A stretch of DNA of 64,000 nucleotides. Origin: Diphasiastrum complanatum (taxonomy: Eukaryota; Streptophyta; Lycopodiopsida; Lycopodiales; Lycopodiaceae). Below are positions 11,876 to 23,238 of this stretch, piece by piece. A program made the position numbers and the translations under genes. The notes below the pieces were generated by a model, which saw only the letters and a list, made by a program, of their open reading frames with translations, was not told the DNA's origin and ran no database searches. The stretch spans positions 42,416,890 through 42,480,889 of the forward strand of contig CM055112.1 in NCBI GenBank assembly GCA_029204225.1, written 5' to 3'. The stretch's first letter is position 1, and each line of letters opens with the position of its first letter.

Positions 11876-13190
11876 CTACTCATCAATATCAGCTGCACAT
11901 TCATTAGATAATTTGGACAGGTATTCTTTGATGTGTGCCATTGATATTTCTGGAATAGATATTGATTTTTCCACAGTATAGCCGTGTGCTTTAATTCTTT
12001 TTTTCGCCTTTGATCTCCATGCATGAACAACTGTATCTACATCCATATATTGTAGTCCGTCGTTGTTCGGAATCCATTCTTTCTCTAAGCAATTTTTGTA
12101 CAGCTCTGAGTTGTCAACTTGTCTCTGGTTTCTATGTCGTTGATTAGATTTTGGTTCATACCATAATGCTTTAAACTTTGGGGCCAAGCCTTCTGTGTTT
12201 TTCTTTACTTGACAACTTTTGCCACCCAAATAGGTTTGGAGCCCTCCACAACATCATCTGGAGGCCACATTGCAACAAACTTGTCCAACACAACTTCTCT
12301 ACATGTGATGAATTCAACCAGCGGTGCATCAGCTTTTCGCCCACAAAACCTCCGGGGTAATACCTCTACATCCATTTCGACCTCATTGATCGAAGTTGAT
12401 ACAAATGAATCGAAAGTGGTTGGCAAGGATTGTGGCCAAAAAGCCTCTTGGCTATACATTGATCCTGATAACATTTTTTCTTTGGATAGATATTTGACAA
12501 GTTTTGTGGTTTCCAACACACATGCATCAGTGTGATCCTTGTATTCTGGAAACTTCTGGCTCATGAACTGGAAATAATCAATAAAGGACATTATTCCTTT
12601 CATTTCATTTGGATCCAGATTCATCGTGGATGCTAGAAAGATGGCTTCATCTTTTGAAGGTACACGCTGCAACAGTTTGAAAGGTTCACTCCATGCGTTG
12701 TCTCCATCATTAGAATAGTATTTCCATTGCGTGGTTGACTCACTATTCATCATTTGAAAACAAAAATAGTGAGGATTGGTGTGTCCTTCTAAGCCATCAT
12801 TTCCTTGAGCAATACAAGGATCTATAAACTGTTTCCAGTCTACCATTCGTTCCAATATTTTACTTTAGTGCTTTCGATACGACCGCCACCTATCTTTTCA
12901 CCAATTCGTACTAGCATATCTAGCATTGTGTGAACCGATTTGGACTTCAAAGCCCTGGATATGACACTGAAAATCTGATCTATGTCTTCATGTGTGTGGC
13001 CAACCAAAAGAAATCCCATTTCTACCTTTTGGAAGATGTTATGTGCCACTAACATACAACAAAGACCAAAAATAAATTTGTTCTTGTTCTCCCTTCAACA
13101 ATTGTCAGCTTGAATATGTAAGATCAGAGGCAAGTTACCATGTGATGCTTGTACCTTTCTTATTGCTCGCATTATTGATGTGGCAACTTG
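11876..13190 (-). pseudogene. DUF7869-type protein, decayed
   Basis: On the minus strand the reading LPLILHIQADNC, then NKNKFIFGLCCMLV, then FLLVGHTHEDIDQIFS is the signature of the DUF7869 family. These proteins are widespread in eukaryotic repeats, and I suspect a transposase-like RNase H origin. Downstream come YWNEW, DWKQFIDPC and a C-terminal region ending at 11876 (SNECAADIDE). Lesions are a TGA directly after ADNC (near 13096), a one-base frameshift near 12842 and another near 12215. The ORF at 13442-13891 lies upstream in the same orientation and may be an earlier exon. The function is not established. Confidence 0.6.
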
Positions 13191-13441
13191 ATTGCTATCA
13201 TGAGCATGCAAGGTATCAATCCAAACATCACAGAGCAACTTGAATAGTTACTTGTCAATGATCTTGTTGGATTGCAGTTGACGGATATGTTTTCGACATC
13301 TTCTACACCACTTACATAATCTGAATTATATATTGATCTTGTCGACGTTTTCTGGATGCTACCCCTTTTTGAACCGCTAGGCTGGCGGGCCAACACTTTA
13401 TTGATGTTGCTCCTTTTTGAACCATTAGAATAATATGTAAA

Positions 13442-13891
13442 TCACTCACTTAATGGTTCAGTAAACAATACATGTTTTCTCTTTTTAGAGTGCAAAGATA
13501 GTTTTGACAAACACCAAATCATTGTTTGGTTTTGTTTGTAGAAAGGGTCTCCGTCATCTGCCATGGCATTTGCAATATTTCCTTCTGTTGTAATTGAAGT
13601 CAACTTCACGATAACAAGCACGTTTTTTTCACCAGAATAGCCTTTGAATTTAGCAATGCAAACTACTACCCCTTGAAAATCCGTACAATCAACAACGTCA
13701 TCAATGTTGTATAATGGATAGTTGGTAAGAACGAATTCATTCATGTCAACAATATCTGCATTATTCCACAAGATTTTTTTTGAAATGGGATCGATAGAAA
13801 TATAGTTGTGAACTTCTCCTAAGCGATCAAATTCACCGTGAGAGTATGGCAAGGGACAATCCATTTTAAATACCTTTGAAATTAGGAGCAC
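13442..13891 (-). CDS. Uncharacterised 149-codon ORF, possibly 5' part of the DUF7869 gene
   Basis: An open minus-strand frame whose product has no family I recognise. It has hydrophobic, beta-rich segments (GVVVCIAKFKGY, NVLVIVKLTSI) and a basic C-terminus (LHSKKRKHVLF). It lies about 250 bases upstream of the DUF7869-like sequence in the same orientation. It could be an exon of that gene or a separate ORF of the same element. No lesion was seen within it. Confidence 0.35.
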   Translation of the reverse strand: MLLISKVFKMDCPLPYSHGEFDRLGEVHNYISIDPISKKILWNNADIVDMNEFVLTNYPLYNIDDVVDCTDFQGVVVCIAKFKGYSGEKNVLVIVKLTSITTEGNIANAMADDGDPFYKQNQTMIWCLSKLSLHSKKRKHVLFTEPLSE

Positions 13892-14204
13892 ACTTTTATT
13901 CGTACCAACTTCTTTGAAAAAAAATATTCCGTTTGATTCAGCAGTTAAGACATTTCCAAATGCAACCGCCTCTTTCCAAAAAAATTAAACAACTGGAGTT
14001 ACATCTTTTTTTGAACAGTCTATGTAGTGACCTTGAAAAATTTATATAGGTACACTTTACGTTAAGATTTGCAATGCTATCGAAAGTATAATTAGCAATA
14101 TTATGAAACTGTGATAAATAGTGCCAAATAGCTATTGAAAGTAAAATTAGCAAAATTATTATAGAACTGTAATAAAATTATAAAACAATTATAGCCCTTA
14201 GATC

Positions 14205-14640
14205 TTGTCCTTTAGCCGGTGGCCCTTAGCCCATAGCCCTTTTCCTTGTCCCTAGGCCCTTAGCCATTCGCTCTTAGCATTAGCACTTGGCCCTTAACCC
14301 TTAGCCCTTCGACCTTATCCCTTAGCCCTCGTGCATTAGCCCTTACCCTTGAGCGTCAGCCTTAGCACTAGGCCCTTATCCCTTGGCTCTTAACCTTAGC
14401 CCTTGGCCCTTAGTCTTAACCCTCGGCCCTAGCCCCTACCCCTTGGCTAGGCCCTTGGCCCTTGGCCCTAGCCCTTATCCCTTGGTCGATGGCTCTTGGT
14501 CCTTGGTCATTGGCGGTGGTCCTTACCCCGTAACCCTTAGTCCTAGCCCTAAAGCCCTTAGTCATTAGCCCTTGATCCTTCACCCATCGCCCTTGGCATT
14601 TCGGTCTTAGTCCTTGAGCCCTTTGTCTTTAGCACTTTAA
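14205..14640 (+). repeat. Degenerate CCCTTAGC / CCCTTGGC tandem array
   Basis: About 430 bases consist of variants of an 8-10 base unit (CCCTTAGC, CCCTTGGC, GCCCTAGCC). The unit recalls plant telomere DNA (CCCTAAA), but the length and sequence differ, so it is better called a degenerate minisatellite. Confidence 0.8.
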
Positions 14641-14648
14641 GACTCTTT

Positions 14649-15720
<1,072 letters not shown>

Positions 15721-15964
15721 TTTTTCTCAATAATTGTGGCCAATATTTTTTTTAAATGGGTTTTCATTTAAATGCCAAAAAAATTTTAGCTCAAAATAAA
15801 ATTTAATGTACACGTTGCTGACACGTGGAATACCAATTATCCCATAATCAATCTTGGAAAGTGAATAAAGGGTGCATATGTAGAGGGTCTTGAATATTAT
15901 GTTTAGTCGGATTTTAAAATTTGTGTTGGCCAACTCCATCCCCACGTCGGATGGAAATAATGAA

Positions 15965-17545
15965 AGAAATTGGATATTAAATTTTTTTTTAAGGGGGTTC
16001 ATCCGCCGCTGCGGATGGCTTCCTCCAGAATTTTCGGAAGTTTTACCGGATTATCACGGATTTTATTTCGGGATTCTTTCGTGGATTTTTTTTTTTTCGA
16101 AATTCTTTTTTCAAATTTTATTTTCGAGGATTTTCGGAGATTTTTTTTTATTTTCAAAATTTTTTTCCAGATTTTATTTTCGCGGTCTTTCTTGATCGTC
16201 GTGATCTTAGCGTGTTTCGTGATTTTCCAGATTTTCGCGATTTTCGGTGATTTTCGGGATATTCGCGGATCCTCGTGATTTTCGAGATTTTTCGGGATAT
16301 ATTCTAGATTGATTCGCGATTTTTCTGGTAATTTTCGGGATGTTCATTTTTTGAAAACAAAAATATGGAAGAAGTCATCCGTCGAGGCAGATGGTTTTCC
16401 ACATTATCAATTTTTTTTCGTGATTTTCTAGATTTCTTCGACGTTTTTCGGGTTTTTTTGAAACACTCCGAATTTTTTTGCAGATTTTTGAGATCTTAAA
16501 AGATCTTTCGGGATCTTTCGGTATCTTTCGGGATCTTTCGTAGCTTTCGAGATCTTTCGTGGCTTTTCGGTATCTTTTTAAAATCTTTCATGGCCTTTTG
16601 GAATCTTTCGTGGCTTTTCAGAATCTTTCTATCTCTTTTCGAAATGTCTGGATCTTTTTGGGATGTTTGCCTTTTTTTGGGACTTTCGAGATCTTTCGTC
16701 ACTTTCAAGGCTTTCGAGATCTTTTCGGTGAGCGGATATTCGGGATTTTTCGTGGCTTGCTTGCAGAATTCGAGATCTTTTCGGGAAGCCATCCGTCGTG
16801 GCGGATGGGTTCATCTAGAATTTTTTTGCGGATTTTCGAGATCTTACGGGATCTTTCGGTATCTATCGAGATCTTTCGTGACTTTTGGGACCTTTCATGG
16901 CTTTTCGGTATCTTTTAAAAATCTTTCGTGGCTTTTCAAAATCTTTTGTGGCTATTCGGGATCTTTCTGTCTCTTTTTGGGATGTTTGGATCTTTTCGGG
17001 ATGTGTGCCTCTTTTCAGGGCTTTCGAGATCTTCGGTGGCTTTATCCTTTCGGGGAGCGGATATTCGGGATTTTTCGTGGCTTCCTTGCAGAATTCGAGA
17101 TCTTTTCGGAAAGCCATCCGTCTCGCGGTGGATGGCTTCATCCAAAATTTCTTGGCGGATTTTCGAGATCTTACGGGATCTTTCGGGATAGTTTGATATC
17201 TTTCGGGATCTTTCATGGCTTTTGGGATCTTTTGTGGCTTTCCGGATTTATTCGAAATTAATTCAGGATTTTTTGAGGTATTCGGGGTGTTTTGAGATTT
17301 ATTCGCGATTTTCTCGGGATTTTTCATATTTGAAATTTTTTAGGAGTTGTCCATCCGCCGTGGCAGATTATTTTTCACATTATCGATTTTTTTTTCGTGA
17401 TTTTTAGGATTTATTCGACGTTTTCTGGGTTTCCGGATTTATTCGGGATTTTTCGAGGCATTCGGGGTGTTTCGGGATTTATTTGTGATTTTTTCAAAAT
17501 TTTTCAGATTTGAAATTTTTTAGGTGTTGTCCATTCGCCGCGGCA
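15965..17545 (+). repeat. Satellite-like array of TTTCGGGATC units with recurrent palindromes
   Basis: About 1.6 kb is built from 9-12 base variants of TTTCGGGATC / TTTCGTGGC. Superimposed are six palindromic marks of the type CCATCCG..CGGATGG, near 16001, 16375, 16789, 17113, 17349 and 17530. Each is followed by similar sequence, so a longer unit of about 180-415 bases recurs with variable length. The overlapping long ORFs on both strands here, rich in F, S, R and I, are artefacts of the repeat. Confidence 0.85.
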
Positions 17546-17559
17546 TGTTGGTTGATTCT

Positions 17560-18240
17560 GATGAATCTCCAAGATACTCGGACAGAGCAACTCAAGAGCA
17601 CCTCTCATCTTAGACCGAGGAGGTCTCTGAAAAGACGAGACCAACGAAGAATGAGAGCCGCGTATGAGAGCCGAGAAATGCTAGTTAGGAATGGCACGCA
17701 ATAAATGTGTAAGTCTCGTGGTGAATCCCGGAAGATGGAATGACCATGTAGGAACTAGTATTTCTAAGCAAATGTAATAAATGCAAGTAGACCCCTCTTA
17801 AAGAAAGTAGAGTGAGCCACCTTTTGATGGTGACCTCTAGTGGGGAGCATTATTCCACTTGTAATTTGTGAAATGTGGAAATTCCACTAGGAAGCCACCT
17901 AAGGAGCTCTCTTGTCTATTTAAGAGACTCCCTCTTTGTGAAGATGAGCTTTTTGCATTGTATCTACTCCATGCTTAATAAGAAGATTTCCCATGAGTTT
18001 GATGCTACACTAAGCTCCTTGATCATGATGGTTTTCTTGAGTGAGGCCCCTATGATGATGCCCTTCCATTCATATTGTGTGTGGTTGTGGATTTAGAGTG
18101 GATTAGTTTTCTTGCTTTCCTAGTTGTGGATTAGATTTCATGTTTTCTTGTGGATTAATGTAGGAGCCAGCATTCAAGTAAACTAAATAGGCCAGAAATG
18201 TGGCATAAATCTTGCATATTCTCTAACATTCTAGTTCTTG
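17560..18240 (+). other. Possible LTR fragment with promoter-like sequence
   Basis: No coding match was seen. CTATTTAAGAGACTCCC near 17917 resembles an LTR TATA region, and AATAAG near 17978 a polyadenylation signal. No partner copy was found in the window, so this is tentative. Confidence 0.25.
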
Positions 18241-18572
18241 ATGTTCTTGGGATGTCCAAGAATCAAAAGACTGGTTGGTTTCTTGATTCTTGGACTTCTA
18301 ACATGCTGTAGATTAGTTTTTGTTTCTTGTTTTGTCAATTTATGCAAGTAAAGTAGTGTAGGATCTGATTTTAGTTCATTTTGCAGCAAAGTAGAAGTAG
18401 GAATCCATCGTTGTTCAACTGAGCAGTAACGTAGATCATTTGTTGAACGCATTGGCTTGCATTTTGGTTGATTATGCATGTGCATTCAATTCAAGAGTGA
18501 CCCATCCGGATGTCCTCTGACAGGTAGGACATAATACTACAACAAGAACCCATCCCTTTTGCCTGTTCAGCC

Positions 18573-18769
18573 TCATAGGTGACTCTGATATTAAGGACAT
18601 TATTGGCATCTTCATATTCAATGCAATACATAGGTTCTAGAGGGATCGCACTAGTGTCTTCATTGATCTATTCTACCAACAATCCTTTTGCTTGAGGTGC
18701 CAGATGTAGGAACTCTACATTGGAGATATTTATTCTACTAATAAGATATTGATTGGCTCTTCTATTTTA
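18573..18769 (-). repeat. Gypsy-derived direct repeat, copy 1
   Basis: About 195 bases recur in the same orientation at 19885-20083 with high identity. On the minus strand it can be read as retroelement coding sequence (MYCIEYEDANNVLNIRVTYE), close to the protease-like fragment at 19.6 kb. The two copies bracket the first aegerolysin-like copy. Confidence 0.8.
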
Positions 18770-18961
18770 GTAAACCCTAAACCGTAATTGTGATGGATGT
18801 TTGTTTGAATTTTTTTTCTTGTGAGCACTCTCCTCCTATGACTATCAGATAACTGCAGATCATGAATCTATTCTCTTGCAAGTAACTAGTTTCTTAGCTA
18901 CAGCTAGTTGACTGATATGCTTTTTGTGAGACAAACTTAATGTTTTTCTTTTTGGCATCAG

Positions 18962-19282
18962 GATGGATAGGAATCGGTCGCGGATCCGGAGCTGCGGGCA
19001 TACAACCAGTGGGTAGCCTTCGAAATAGCCTACCTGACTTCTAGTTCAGAATCTTTGGAAATCCGAGACGCGCGACTGGCCTGGGGCAAATGGTACCAGT
19101 ATCCCGATAAGAACAAGGAAATACCTGCTCCCAACGGTACAATTATAAATCCTGGATCACCTGTGACAATCGCCTCTTGTGGCAGACAAAATGCTTCATC
19201 GGGAACAGAGGGAAGTTTTAATCTCTATGCAAAGCCCTCGGACCGAAAAATTGCGACTGTGAGCTGGGATTGCCCGTGGTCG
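18962..19282 (+). pseudogene. Aegerolysin-like gene, copy 1, truncated at both ends
   Basis: Aegerolysins are small beta-sandwich proteins that bind membrane lipids. Some act with a partner protein to make pores. Family marks here are GKWY, the SCGR box, GTEGSF and WDCPW. The homology starts at a splice acceptor (TTTTTGGCATCAG, ending 18961), matching exon 2 of copy 2. In the expected phase the third codon is TAG (18968-18970), where copy 2 has TCG. The first exon, TATA region and splice donor present in copy 2 are missing, through a deletion of roughly 170 bases near 18828. The 3' end is lost at about 19282, directly after WDCPW, where an unrelated repeat begins. It retains 29 bases that copy 2 has lost. 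It is not functional as it stands. Confidence 0.8.
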
Positions 19283-19440
19283 CTCACGAATAAAATGTAT
19301 GTATTACTTTAGCCACTAGAATTGTAAACTTTTCAATCCATTTACATTCAAAAAAAATTTGAATCCATAGTAATTTCTTCTCAGTGTGCCTTTTTCCAAG
19401 CTCTAAACTTGCAACATTTTAATAAAAATCATAGTGCACT
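19283..19440 (+). repeat. Dispersed repeat B, breaking aegerolysin copy 1
   Basis: This segment matches the reverse complement of 39640-39810 (shared runs include AATAAAATGTATGT and TTAGCCACTAGAATT). It marks the breakpoint that removed the 3' end of the aegerolysin-like gene. Confidence 0.75.
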
Positions 19441-19594
19441 CCTAGTGTCACTTTGGGTGATCTATGGTGTGATCTATTGTGAATAAATCACTATATATTT
19501 TTTGAATTATTGGTTTTATTGCCCATGTGGACAGCATTTATTCAATTCTCAAATGTAATCTTGCATGTTCCTTATGTATGAACCACTGGCACAA

Positions 19595-19865
19595 CTCCTA
19601 GTCATCTTAATAAGATCCGATAAGTAGCAAGTGAGTCTAAAAAATCCATCACCATGAATGTGATGACAAAATCTGCCCTTGTTAAGTTCATTGGTATAAT
19701 ACCCATTATTCCCTTTCGCCACACACAAGATTGATCAACAAGCTTGATGACAAATGTGACAACGTTGAGACTTTGTAGGTCCCATTTCTCATACAACTTT
19801 TTTGAGATAAGATTCACTCATTGCAACTTTCTCCTTGTATAGTTTATGCTTGATTAGAAAAGTGA
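19595..19865 (-). pseudogene. Gypsy aspartic-protease-like fragment
   Basis: The minus-strand reading NLISKKLYEKWDL, then IKLVDQSCVWRKGIMG, then FVITFMVMDFLDS follows the pattern of the retropepsin region of gypsy elements. The catalytic DTG/DSG lies outside the readable part. It is a small fragment next to the second direct repeat at 19885. Confidence 0.5.
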
Positions 19866-19884
19866 TGTTATGTTGTTCACCGTC

Positions 19885-20083
19885 ATAGGTGACTCTGATA
19901 TTAAGGACATTATTGGCATCTTCATATTCAATGCAATACATAGGTTCTAGAGGGATTGCACTAGTGTACTCTTCATTTATCTATTCTACCAACAATCCTT
20001 TTGCTTGAGGTGCCATATGTAGGAACACTACATTGGAGATATTTATTCTGCTAATAAGATATTGATGGCTATTCTATTTTAGT
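19885..20083 (-). repeat. Gypsy-derived direct repeat, copy 2
   Basis: Direct copy of 18573-18769. It lies just beyond the protease-like fragment and belongs to the same retroelement relict. Confidence 0.8.
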
Positions 20084-20154
20084 AATTTTTGGCTCTCTCA
20101 AGTGGAAAGGCTCACTCGTCTAGAAAGGCTCTCTCAGGTGGGAAGGCTTAGATG

Positions 20155-20465
20155 CCGTGGACAGGCTTTTTGGCTTGCACACGTGGACGTCGGATTCCGA
20201 CGTTCGTTGGATTCCGACGTTCATGCCGGATCACACGTATTTTATTTTTTTTAAATCTATGACAGGTCATATCCACGTCTGCACGTCAAAGTCCGACATG
20301 TCGGACTCTGACGTGCCTTTAAAAAATTGGTTGCCGCCCATAATTCCCGATCGTCGGACTCTGATTTTCGGATTTTTTACTGGGACGTCGTATTTCGACG
20401 TGTCGGATTGCGACGGATTATGAAATTTTCGAGCATATGTCGGACGCCCACGTGGGAATCTACGC
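20155..20465. other. Cluster of CGTCGGA / TCCGACG inverted motifs
   Basis: This CpG-rich island in AT-rich DNA contains CGTCGGATTCCGACG (around 20187-20201), a further TTCCGACGTTC, the perfect 16-base palindrome GTCCGACATGTCGGAC (around 20291-20306) and several single half-sites (TCGGA, TCGTCGGACTC). It codes for nothing recognisable. The role is unknown. Confidence 0.6.
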
Positions 20466-21370
20466 GATATGTTATTGTGCATACCCATACAAATTATATG
20501 GCGGCCACTTGGTACGCGTCGTATAGCCCACATAGTCTTGTGAACTTCTCTTTCTGCAGGCAATTAATAATTGCAAATGGAGTTTGATGATGCGTTCACG
20601 ATGAGGATGGTCCACTGCAGCAACTTTTTTTCTAGGCATAGTCACATACTCAATGTCAAGCCTGTGAGACACGCTATCATGTTCTTTTCCCGAATCAACT
20701 ACTGGACGTTTCTTTGGGACGCTTTTCAGATTCTAGATTAGGTTGAATCACTTTCAATTGTCTCTTGTTTATTGATTTGTAAATATTACGGTTTAGTTCA
20801 CTATTCGATCTGGAAGAGGTTCAATCCTTTTGCTTATGAATAATATCAATGCTCATGAAAAACCTATTCTCCATAGTAAAAAACCTACTCAATTTGATAT
20901 TCACCTATTGAAAACATTTTAGTGGGTTTTGAAAACCTACTAATTTAGGCCCTTTATAGGTTCAGATCCTATCCACTCTAAATCTCTAGGTTTTCTTTCG
21001 TATATATGTTTTTGAATCTATAGCGTCTTTAGTTATTTTATTTATAAATTTTTTACTCTATATCTCATTATTAGGATAGTACTCTACATAGACTCGAACT
21101 TGTCTTTGTAACAATTGAGATTCAAAGGGTGTACCCTACTTCTCAATCAAGGGATTTCTATTTTAATTCTTGACTATGAACTAGAGTTAGAAATCTGGTG
21201 CAGTGTCTGTACTTTACACAAAAATTGTAGGATAATTACCATTTGGACCTTTTAAAACTCATGTTATGCAAAATTGCCCAAAAGATCAATCAAGAGGTTC
21301 CGGTTCAAATTAGTAGTCATAGGCTTAGGGTAATTGTGATGGATGTTTGTTTGAATTTTTTTTCTTGTGA
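20466..21370. other. No gene seen
   Basis: AT-rich spacer between the inverted-motif cluster and aegerolysin copy 2. From about 21330 to 21371 it matches the upstream flank of copy 1 (18783-18828), so the duplicated unit begins at least there. Confidence 0.5.
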
Positions 21371-21387
21371 GCACTGCACAGCAGGCT

Positions 21388-21399
21388 ATTATATATATG
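21388..21399 (+). promoter_or_regulatory. Probable TATA box of aegerolysin copy 2
   Basis: ATTATATATATG lies about 90 bases upstream of the first-exon ATG at 21488, a normal plant distance. The matching region is deleted from copy 1. Confidence 0.5.
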
Positions 21400-21487
21400 T
21401 ATTGAATCGCTGCATGGCACACACATAGAATAGCCAAACATTCAAGTATTCAATTTTCAAAGGAGTCCTAAAGTGATCGTCATAAAC

Positions 21488-22082
21488 ATGTCTTCTACAG
21501 TTGTGGATCCTGCTGTAAAGGTAGGAAGTCGAGTCTCGAGTACTCTCCTGCTATGACTATCAGATAACTGCAGATCATGAATCTATTCTCTTGAAAGTAA
21601 CTAGTTTCTTAGCTACAGCTAGTTGACTGATATGCTGTTTGTGAGACAAACTTAATGTTTCTCTTTTTGGCATCAGGATGGATCGGGATCGGTCGCGGAT
21701 CCGGAGCTGCGGGCATACAACCACTTCTAGTTCAGAATCTTTGGAAATCCGAGACGCGAGACTGGTCTGGGGCAAATGGTACCAGTATCCCGATAAGAAC
21801 AAGGAAATATCTGCTCCTAACGGTACAATTATAAATCCTGGATCACCTGTGACAATCGCGTCTTGTGGCAGACAAAATGCTTCCTCGGGAACAGAGGGAA
21901 GTTTTAATCTCTATGCAAAGCCCTCGGACCGAAAAATTGCGACTGTGAGCTGGGATTGCCCGTTGTCGGGTTCCAACGTACTCAGTGTAACTTCTTTAAC
22001 CAACGACTATCTCGTCCAAAACTCTTCCTATACTCCTTGTGAGATTGGACATATCCATATCAATGTGGCCAAGTTCGGATAG
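21488..22082 (+). pseudogene. Aegerolysin-like gene, copy 2, two exons, frameshifted
   Basis: Exon 1 is 21488-21520 (11 codons, starting MSSTVV), intron 21521-21676 (156 bp, GTAGGA to GGCATCAG), exon 2 21677-22082. Family marks are GKWYQ, the SCGR box, GTEGSF, WDCP and the C-terminal ending IHINVAKFG. The length and ending are normal for the family. Compared with copy 1, exon 2 lacks 29 bases after 21723. The spliced frame therefore reaches a TAG at 21728-21730, before the domain core. A second ATG at 21678, in another frame, is in frame with the core and gives an uninterrupted 134-codon ORF with an altered N-terminus. Using it would need intron retention or a different transcript start. The conserved Trp after WDCP is Leu. 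Probably a pseudogene, though a shortened product cannot be excluded. Aegerolysin genes can encode pore-forming or insect-active proteins in other organisms. Confidence 0.8.
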
Positions 22083-22384
22083 ACTCTTGTAAGTAGTCTT
22101 TCTCTCTCCCTCTGTCTCTCTCTCATGAACATTACTTATTAAGGCTTGGGATTCAACATGTTCTCAAACATGGATCAGATTCATGTTGAAGCACTTCCCA
22201 GAACGTTATGCATGAACAGGAGAATGGGCAGTGTGTAACAATCAACTATTGAATGTTTCAGGTGTTGAGCGCGATGATGAGTGAAAGCCTTATGATAGGA
22301 AATAAAGTTGCGTGCCTATAATAGGCCAACTCCCAGCTCACTTCTCCTAGTCAATGCAATAATACCATCCTGTGTCTTCAGAAT

Positions 22385-22645
22385 CTCGCTTATGATACTT
22401 TACTTTCTCAATCCTCTATGTTTGTGTAAGTCTTTATTGAAATAACATGTATGTGCTTCATATATTTCCAAATGTGCTATCTTTCAACAATCCCACTACA
22501 ATGTCATTTTACTCATATTTTATAAATACTTTACAATAGATAAATTATCGTCTTTGGATCCTTGGCTAGTAGCACCACAGCCCAACTTCATGCAATCAAA
22601 ACCAATTTAGACTCAAATGTTAATATAGGCGTGCATCAATGTCTT
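22385..22645 (+). repeat. Dispersed repeat A
   Basis: Matches the reverse complement of 40018-40285 over most of its length (shared runs include AAATAACATGTATGTGC and CACCACAGCCCAACTTCATG). It lies about 300 bases downstream of aegerolysin copy 2. At 40 kb segments A and B are adjacent. Confidence 0.8.
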
Positions 22646-22765
22646 GTAAGATCTAACCCAGATCTACTTATAGCCAGGTCGGTGAAGGTTAATTCTAAAA
22701 ATAGAAGGCTAAAGTGATCGTTTCACTAGTTGTTGGTAACCTTTTTTAAAAAGTTTATACCTTTC

Positions 22766-23238
22766 TGTTAGAAATCAGTTTGATCTGATTCTTTAGTATA
22801 AGCTTCAAGTGTGATATTGTAATTAGTGTATAGTTAATTAGATCTAATGTATTGGTTTGTTATCGGAACATACCCACTATCGTTATATCAGTCGGGCATT
22901 GATCCTGTAGCCTGCTACTTGGGTTAGTCGAGTAGCTATACACGTAGGAAAATTAGCCTGTACAATATATTTTTGACGACATTTGCTATACTCAGGGACA
23001 TGTCGTGAGTCTTTAAGCCCATTTTGGGCCTCTTAGTAAAAAAGGTGCCTTTTTAGTGTGTTGACACTTGTCGAGCCCATGCGTGTTGGGGCTTTTGGCA
23101 TATATACAGTTTTCTTTTTGTAATCTAAGCTTTTGTTGTCCCATCTTTGAGAGCTTGTGAGGAGTGGCTATGCTATTGATTGATGTGATCTACATACTGC
23201 ACTAGATCCTAACAAAATTTTAACATGGTATCAGAGCA
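22766..23238 (+). repeat. Copia 5' LTR and primer binding site
   Basis: The LTR is 22766-23225, beginning TGTTAGAAAT and ending TTTTAACA. The exact copia primer binding site TGGTATCAGAGC follows at 23226-23237. A TATA-like GGCATATATACAG lies near 23096. No second copy with these ends was found in the window. Confidence 0.85.

Noticed and set aside
14205-14640. Interstitial telomere
   Set aside because: The unit is CCCTTAGC-like, very degenerate, and not the plant CCCTAAA unit. Kept only as a telomere-like minisatellite.
15890-17407. Long overlapping ORFs rich in F, S, R, I and G on both strands
   Set aside because: They arise from the short tandem satellite, are open in several frames at once, and match no protein.
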